Assembly: GCA_023390335.1 (NCBI GenBank)
Contig: JAEWCZ010000087.1
Span: 186,001 to 250,000, forward strand
Origin: Bacillota bacterium
GTDB lineage: Bacteria; Bacillota; Clostridia; Acetivibrionales; DSM-1351
Direction of reading: 5' to 3'
Length of the DNA stretch: 64,000 bases
Positions 59,228 to 64,000 of this stretch are shown here, one piece after another; position 1 is the first letter of the stretch; every line of letters begins with the position of its first letter. Made by a program: the position numbers and the translations under genes. Below the pieces are notes generated by a model. The model was not told the DNA's origin and made no database searches. It saw nothing but the letters and a program-made list of their open reading frames with translations.

Positions 59228-60112
59228 TTATCCTTTTACTCCACCCAGTACTATTCCCTTTACAAAATACTTCTGAAGGAAAGGATACACCAAGACTATT
59301 GGTAAGGTTCCAAGAAAAATCTGAGATGCCCTTAATGTTCTGTCTGAAATAGTTGCCAATTCAGAAATTTCTTGTCTTGATAGCATACTATATGATCTCT
59401 GAACTACAATAGTCTGAATATAGCTCTGAAGCGGATAATTTTCTGCCTTATTCATAAGTATCATACCATCAAACCAGTTATTCCAGTGACCTACCAATGA
59501 GAAAAGGGTGATTGTTGCCAAAGCCGGGGTTGACACAGGTACTATTACTCTCCACAATGTGGTCCAGTGCCCTGCTCCGTCTATAAAAGCAGCCTCATTT
59601 AATTCCTTTGGTATTTCTCTAAAGAAGTTCAGTAACAAGATTACGCTGAAAACAGGAACAGCACCTGGAAGAACCAAAGCCCATATCTTATCCAGCAATC
59701 CCATTTGTTTAATTACGATATACCAAGGAATCAAGCCTCCATTAAACAACATAGTTATAAAAAACGCCCATGCATAAAATGTACGGAAACGAAATTCCTT
59801 CTTTTCCTTTGATAATGGATACGCACACAATATAGTAAGTACCAGGTTAACAACTCCACCCAGTGCAATTCTTTCAACTGAAATCAACATAGAGTGCCAG
59901 AATGCAGCTCTTCTTGCAACGTATGCGTATGAATTTAGTGAAAACTCAACCGGCCAGAATACTACCTTACCTGCTGCAGCAGCTGAACTTGAGCTAAAAG
60001 ATACGGCTAATATGTGAATTAGCGGTATAATACAAAGTAATGCAGCCAACACAAGAAAACAGTTATTTACTATTGTAAATGTACTGACTTTCTTCAGTTT
60101 TCCACGTTTCAT
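59228..60112 (-). CDS. Sugar ABC transporter permease, LplC/YtcP type
   Basis: 294 residues with six membrane helices and the EAA loop as EAAFIDGAGHWTTLWRVIVP. The N and C termini have the form of LplC-like permeases. Together with the LplB-like protein it forms the channel for the oligosaccharide brought by the binding protein. The ATPase is not encoded here; as usual for this class it would be a shared MsmK-type ATPase elsewhere. Confidence 0.92.
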   Translation of the reverse strand: MKRGKLKKVSTFTIVNNCFLVLAALLCIIPLIHILAVSFSSSSAAAAGKVVFWPVEFSLNSYAYVARRAAFWHSMLISVERIALGGVVNLVLTILCAYPLSKEKKEFRFRTFYAWAFFITMLFNGGLIPWYIVIKQMGLLDKIWALVLPGAVPVFSVILLLNFFREIPKELNEAAFIDGAGHWTTLWRVIVPVSTPALATITLFSLVGHWNNWFDGMILMNKAENYPLQSYIQTIVVQRSYSMLSRQEISELATISDRTLRASQIFLGTLPIVLVYPFLQKYFVKGIVLGGVKG

Positions 60113-60125
60113 TTAATAACCCCCT

Positions 60126-61028
60126 TTAGAAAATCCTGTAATCTGCAAATTTATATGCAAAGAAGTAAGATACTGAAATAAGCGTAAACGAGACTACTGA
60201 TTTAAATAATCCTACTGCTGTGGCAACTCCGTATTGGGCTTCCAGCAGGCCTATTCTGTAAACAAAGGTGTCGATAATGTCTCCGCTTTGATAAACGGGG
60301 GGACTATATAAATTGAAGATTTGGTCAAACCCGGCATTTAAAACATTACCAAGGCTTAATACCATCAGAAGCACAATAACCATCTTCATTCCGGGAAGAG
60401 TTATGTGTAGTGTTTGTTTCCATCTGTTGGCTCCATCCATATGTGCTGCTTCGTAAAGGCTAGGATCGATTCCGGTGATTGCCGCCAGATAGATTATGGT
60501 ACCATAACCAAATTCTTTCCAGGTCTCCGTCAATACCATTGTGGAAGGAAACCATTTATTGTCTCCAAGAAAAAATATAGGCTGCAAGCCAAGAGATTTT
60601 ATAAATGAATTTAAAATTCCGCCGGAGGGTGAAAGTATATCAATTAGTATACCTCCCAGTACAACCCAGGATAAGAAGTGAGGAAGATATATCAGTGTTT
60701 GAATACCTCTTTTTAAGGAATTATTTGTAACCTCATTAATTAAAATAGCAAATATAATTGGAACAATAAGTCCCAGTGCGATTTTCATTACGGCTATGGA
60801 TATGGTATTCCACATTATATTATTAAAATTAGGCATATCCAGAACATATTTAAAGTTCTTAAAACCTACCCATTTTTGATGTCCGAATAGTCCCTTTGCG
60901 GGAATAAATTTTTGAAAGGCAATTACAACACCCGCCATTGGCAGGTAACTGAATATCAATAAAGTTATAAAACCCGGAAGGATCATGAGATGCAAGGGTA
61001 GTTGTTTCTTTATATCTAAATTTTTCAA
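60126..61028 (-). CDS. Sugar ABC transporter permease, LplB type
   Basis: 300 residues from a TTG at 61028 with GGGGAGG 7 bases upstream; an in-frame ATG farther up lacks a ribosome site. Six membrane helices, and the EAA loop as EAAHMDGANRWKQTLHITLP. The typical start LPLHLMILPGFITLLIFSY is present. Partner of the LplC-type permease 13 bases downstream. Confidence 0.92.
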   Translation of the reverse strand: MKNLDIKKQLPLHLMILPGFITLLIFSYLPMAGVVIAFQKFIPAKGLFGHQKWVGFKNFKYVLDMPNFNNIMWNTISIAVMKIALGLIVPIIFAILINEVTNNSLKRGIQTLIYLPHFLSWVVLGGILIDILSPSGGILNSFIKSLGLQPIFFLGDNKWFPSTMVLTETWKEFGYGTIIYLAAITGIDPSLYEAAHMDGANRWKQTLHITLPGMKMVIVLLMVLSLGNVLNAGFDQIFNLYSPPVYQSGDIIDTFVYRIGLLEAQYGVATAVGLFKSVVSFTLISVSYFFAYKFADYRIF

Positions 61029-61099
61029 ACTTATTCCTCCCCTTATAGGTGTATAGATGTACATAAATAAACTTACAATAAAAACTTGCCTAGTAAACG

Positions 61100-61138
61100 A
61101 GAAGGAAAGGATATGAAACGACAGTATCCTTTCCTTCT
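61100..61138 (-). repeat. 14-base inverted repeat between binding-protein and permease genes
   Basis: Arms AGAAGGAAAGGATA (61100-61113) and its exact complement (61125-61138) with an 11-base loop and no U-run. A stem at this place can stabilise the binding-protein part of the mRNA or mark a processing site, giving more binding protein than permease. Confidence 0.7.
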
Positions 61139-61157
61139 GATGTTAACTAGTTAATAC

Positions 61158-62873
61158 TTACTTGGATTTAACTGAGTCATACCATTCGTTAACTTCATTT
61201 GTCATATCAGCACCGCCCAGTTTGTTCCAATCGCTTACAAACTTATCGAAATCACTGATAGGAGCTGCGCCCATTATAATTTTTATAAATACTTCTTTTT
61301 CCATTTTTTCAAGTGTTGTTTTCTTTTCAGCCATTGTTGTAGTTGGAGCTCCAACAAACTTTTCGTTTAGCAGCTGATTATTCTTCTTGTATTCAACCAT
61401 GTTACGGAATGCGCCTTCTTTACCGTAAATCTTTTCCCATCCCCATTGAGTCTTATCGCCTTTTGCATAAGCATCTACATTACCTTGTATAATTTTAGGC
61501 TCACCTGACAATTTGCTGAAGTCGTTGTTCTTTCTTGCTTCATCAATTGCTACGAAAGCTTCAAGGTTCTTGAATACAGGAGCAGGACATACAGGAGAGA
61601 ATTTCCAAACACCTACGCCGCCGTTCTCAACAGGCATGTAGTACTTGTTGAAGTCTGCTGTTTTACCCCAGTTCTTCTCAACATGTTCATTGAAAAGTTT
61701 TACAAGTGCTTCAGGATGTTCATATCCTTTTCTAACTGCAAATATTCTTGTCTGATTGAACTTTAATGGTACCATAACCTTTTTGTCATCATTAGAAACA
61801 ATAGGATATGATGTCCAATCTGCATTATTATCATTGTTAAAATTGCTTATGAGCGGATACATCGGGTTCCACTGTGCACCATAGTCCATACCAACTTTAC
61901 CTGCTGCTACAGTCTCAGCTACCTTTCCTGCATCCTTGACACCAAATTCTTTGTCAAGCTGGCCTTTTTTGTACATGTCAGCTAATTTCTCAAGTGCTAC
62001 CTTTGTTTCAGGTAATGTACTTCCCCAAGCAATTTTGCCAGAACTATCTTCTACCCACATGTTTGGATAAGCGTGATATCCTGCAAAGAAACCTTCTGAT
62101 CCCATACATCCGCTGTATAAATCCTTTGTGATTGGAAGTCCGATAGTATCGTTCTTTCCGTTTCCGTCAGGATCCTTGGTTGTAAAGGCTTCAGATATTT
62201 TTAAAACATCATCCATGGTCTTAGGTGCCTGTAAATTTAATTTTTTCAGCCAGTCATTTCTAATCCATAGATAATGTGCAGCTTCATTAGTTGAAACAGG
62301 TTCCGGAATAGCCATCATTTTACCGTCAAACATAACGGAATCAATATTACCGGTTCCTTCTTGTGTCATAATATTCTTGAAATCCTCAGAAGCATAGTCT
62401 TTGTAGTATTGAGTCATATCCTCAACCATATCTGAATCAACAAGTTGCTTAAGCTGTGAAGGATTTACAAGAACTACATCAGGGAGTTCTCCAGATGCCA
62501 ATGTTACATTGATTTTCTGTGTATATGCATCTGATTGTTCATTTCCTTTTACTGTCCAATCGTATTTAACATTAATACCTAATTCTTCTGTATATAATTT
62601 TGTCCAACGGTTGTCTTCAAGAGTTTCACCTGGTGTCTTAGGCAATATGTTTGCTGCAAGGTCATCATCTATTCCACGAACAAAAGAAATATCAATCGCA
62701 GGACTATATTTTCCGAAAGGGTCCTTATTTGCCGCTGTAGAAGTAGTACTTTGAGATGATGTTGATGTGCTGTCAGAAGTGTTGCTTTGGCTACCGCATG
62801 CTGTAGCTAATGAAGCGGTAATAGATAAAGCCATTGCTAATGATACAGCTCTTTTTAAGTAATTGAATCTCAT
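61158..62873 (-). CDS. Extracellular solute-binding lipoprotein, LplA/oligosaccharide type
   Basis: 571 residues from the ATG at 62873, with AGGAGG 7 bases upstream. The signal sequence ends with LATACGS, so the cysteine near 28 is probably lipid-anchored. After a Ser/Thr-rich linker, the family 1/LplA-type fold begins. Long members of this group bind oligosaccharides. It is the first gene of the operon, next to arabinoxylan-degrading enzymes, so arabinoxylo-oligosaccharides are the likely ligand. Confidence 0.92.
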   Translation of the reverse strand: MRFNYLKRAVSLAMALSITASLATACGSQSNTSDSTSTSSQSTTSTAANKDPFGKYSPAIDISFVRGIDDDLAANILPKTPGETLEDNRWTKLYTEELGINVKYDWTVKGNEQSDAYTQKINVTLASGELPDVVLVNPSQLKQLVDSDMVEDMTQYYKDYASEDFKNIMTQEGTGNIDSVMFDGKMMAIPEPVSTNEAAHYLWIRNDWLKKLNLQAPKTMDDVLKISEAFTTKDPDGNGKNDTIGLPITKDLYSGCMGSEGFFAGYHAYPNMWVEDSSGKIAWGSTLPETKVALEKLADMYKKGQLDKEFGVKDAGKVAETVAAGKVGMDYGAQWNPMYPLISNFNNDNNADWTSYPIVSNDDKKVMVPLKFNQTRIFAVRKGYEHPEALVKLFNEHVEKNWGKTADFNKYYMPVENGGVGVWKFSPVCPAPVFKNLEAFVAIDEARKNNDFSKLSGEPKIIQGNVDAYAKGDKTQWGWEKIYGKEGAFRNMVEYKKNNQLLNEKFVGAPTTTMAEKKTTLEKMEKEVFIKIIMGAAPISDFDKFVSDWNKLGGADMTNEVNEWYDSVKSK

Positions 62874-62913
62874 TTGTTTCCTCCTGTTATTCTTTATTTG
62901 AGGCCTCATATAT

Positions 62914-62974
62914 ATTATAAGGTGAGGTTATCTACAACACCATTCACATGTTTTTACTTTTGTTATCTTTTGTT
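62914..62974 (-). promoter_or_regulatory. Likely activated promoter of the arabinoxylan operon
   Basis: On the minus strand a TATAAT (62919-62914) lacks a good -35 box. Upstream, AACAAAAG occurs twice ten bases apart (62974-62967 and 62964-62957), a helix-turn spacing that fits binding by the AraC-type response regulator encoded next to it. Confidence 0.4.
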
Positions 62975-63032
62975 TACCTGTTTTATTAAAAATTATTCAT
63001 CATTTCAAATCCTTTTTTTACTTTGTTGTCAT

Positions 63033-64000
63033 CTATTTACCTGACACAATTTTGTCATGGTATTCCTGTGGCGAACATGCCACCAATTTCCTGAAAAACC
63101 TTGTAAAGGAGGCTGCAGTTTCATAACCTACCGCTTTAGCTACTTCATTTACCTTTACCTTTTCCTTTTTCAAAAGCTCTTTAGCTCTCTCTATACGTGC
63201 ATTGTCTATAAAATCAGAAAGGTTTTTATTTGTGACCTGTTTATAGAGGCGTGACAGATAGGACGGATTTAAATAAACCTGTTCCGCAAGCCTTACCAAA
63301 GACAAATCTTCACTCAAATGCTCATTTATAAAATTTTGTATAAAATCTACGGCATTGTCCGCTCTCTTCTTTTGTTCCTCAGTTTGAAGCTGGAATATTA
63401 CATCTGAAATATTTATCAGATATTGTACTGCATCTGACCAAGTTTCGTGCTTGTCTATACGCATTAGGCTGTTAAGGCCGATGTGAAAGGCCAGTTTCTC
63501 GGTTATATTCCAGCGGTTAATGTATGAAAGGATACTCAGTGAAACCATGGAATATGCTTCAATGGCTAAGTTACTGTTTTTGCTCTTGATTGATTTTATG
63601 GGACTTAATAATTCGTCTAAAACTTCAAAATATTTCTCTTTTTGTCCTGACTCCAAGTATTGCTGCACTAAATCCATATTTTTTCTTCTTAAGAGAATTT
63701 CTAATGGCTCACTATTTGTGTCCAGCTCAGGTACTTCTGTAGAAGTACCTGAGTTTAAAATATTATTTTTCAGTTCGTTATCAATTAGAAGCATTTCTAT
63801 CCCTGTACCTATTTTATAATTCAGCAGTTGATTCAGAGAAAAATATTTTTTGGATACATCCTCCCAATTACAGGGTTCTCCGCTTAAGGCAAAGCTTATA
63901 GATGCATTCAAAGACTCCATACTGGCAGTCTGAATCACTTCAAGGGTGCCCTTTACAAACGAAATAGCCTTTTTGTAAAAAGAAATTTCTTCACTATTGC
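63033..64000 (-). CDS. AraC-type response regulator (YesN-like), 5' end cut by window edge
   Basis: At least 322 residues are readable; the frame is open to base 64000. The C terminus is an AraC domain with two helix-turn-helices (EDLSLVRLAEQVYLNPSYLS and KVNEVAKAVGYETAASFTR, then SPQEYHD). The long middle region fits the YesN/two-component group, whose receiver domain would lie outside the window. It should bind upstream of the solute-binding protein gene and activate the arabinoxylan operon in response to a sensor kinase that is not in view. Confidence 0.85.
   Translation of the reverse strand, partial: NSEEISFYKKAISFVKGTLEVIQTASMESLNASISFALSGEPCNWEDVSKKYFSLNQLLNYKIGTGIEMLLIDNELKNNILNSGTSTEVPELDTNSEPLEILLRRKNMDLVQQYLESGQKEKYFEVLDELLSPIKSIKSKNSNLAIEAYSMVSLSILSYINRWNITEKLAFHIGLNSLMRIDKHETWSDAVQYLINISDVIFQLQTEEQKKRADNAVDFIQNFINEHLSEDLSLVRLAEQVYLNPSYLSRLYKQVTNKNLSDFIDNARIERAKELLKKEKVKVNEVAKAVGYETAASFTRFFRKLVACSPQEYHDKIVSGK

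Overview
The window reads as chromosomal DNA from a mesophilic, cellulolytic anaerobic Clostridium of the Ruminiclostridium group (R. cellulolyticum / papyrosolvens / josui type). The DNA is AT-rich with GGAGG ribosome sites. There is a dockerin-bearing family 8 glycoside hydrolase whose two calcium loops carry the Ala-Leu / Ala-Met pair at positions 10-11 typical of that group, and a large arabinoxylan-oligosaccharide operon. Nearly every gene is on the minus strand; only a TetR regulator at 7465-8004 is clearly on the plus strand. The first (thyA) and last (AraC-type response regulator) genes are cut by the window ends. No tRNA, rRNA, CRISPR array or transposase was seen.

Layout. 1-7364: thyA, a polyprenyl-sugar glycosyltransferase pair, a PAP2 phosphatase, and a CotH / VTC-domain / DUF4956 trio. 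7465-11814: TetR regulator, aspS behind a T-box leader that seems to read an asparagine codon, and a BlaI-type repressor with a membrane protein. 11844-13497: GH8-dockerin cellulase or xylanase. 13551-18489: a LytTR regulator interrupted at an A7 tract, two paralogous coiled-coil proteins resembling alpha-helical pore-forming toxins, a YopT-like (C58) cysteine protease, an M15 peptidoglycan peptidase and a holin. 18602-24518: small housekeeping or accessory enzymes (SRPBCC, VOC, three GNATs including an AAC(6')-like one, a methyltransferase, a P-loop kinase, an RDD protein, and a hypothetical in the next operon). 24533-31321: an apparent operon cobQ-cbiB-cobD-mtnK-mtnA-class II aldolase, joining late B12 synthesis with salvage of 5-deoxyribose or methylthioribose.

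31533-49030: a long co-directional array that looks like a carrier-protein-based biosynthetic gene cluster with no large synthetase. It holds a regulator interrupted at an A9 tract, an ABC-2 exporter, a membrane-anchored nucleotidase, two acyl carrier proteins, a free-standing adenylating enzyme that lacks its usual C-terminal lysine motif, a DUF3343 protein, a cysteine desulfurase, a nucleotidyltransferase, a two-subunit fumarase-type hydratase, a thymidylate-kinase-like protein, a YrdC-like protein, an alpha/beta hydrolase and three BtrH/papain-like proteins. I do not recognise its product.

49150-64000: an arabinoxylan-oligosaccharide locus. A response regulator probably controls a solute-binding protein, two permeases, and cytoplasmic GH43, GH51, GH43, GH39 and CE1-like enzymes, ending with a 732-residue protein of unknown family that looks like an alpha/alpha-barrel glycosidase.

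The two most unusual systems are the toxin/lysis cassette (13.6-18.5 kb) and the BtrH/carrier-protein cluster (31.5-49.0 kb). Each is headed by a regulator whose reading frame is broken at a poly-A tract and would be restored by losing one A.
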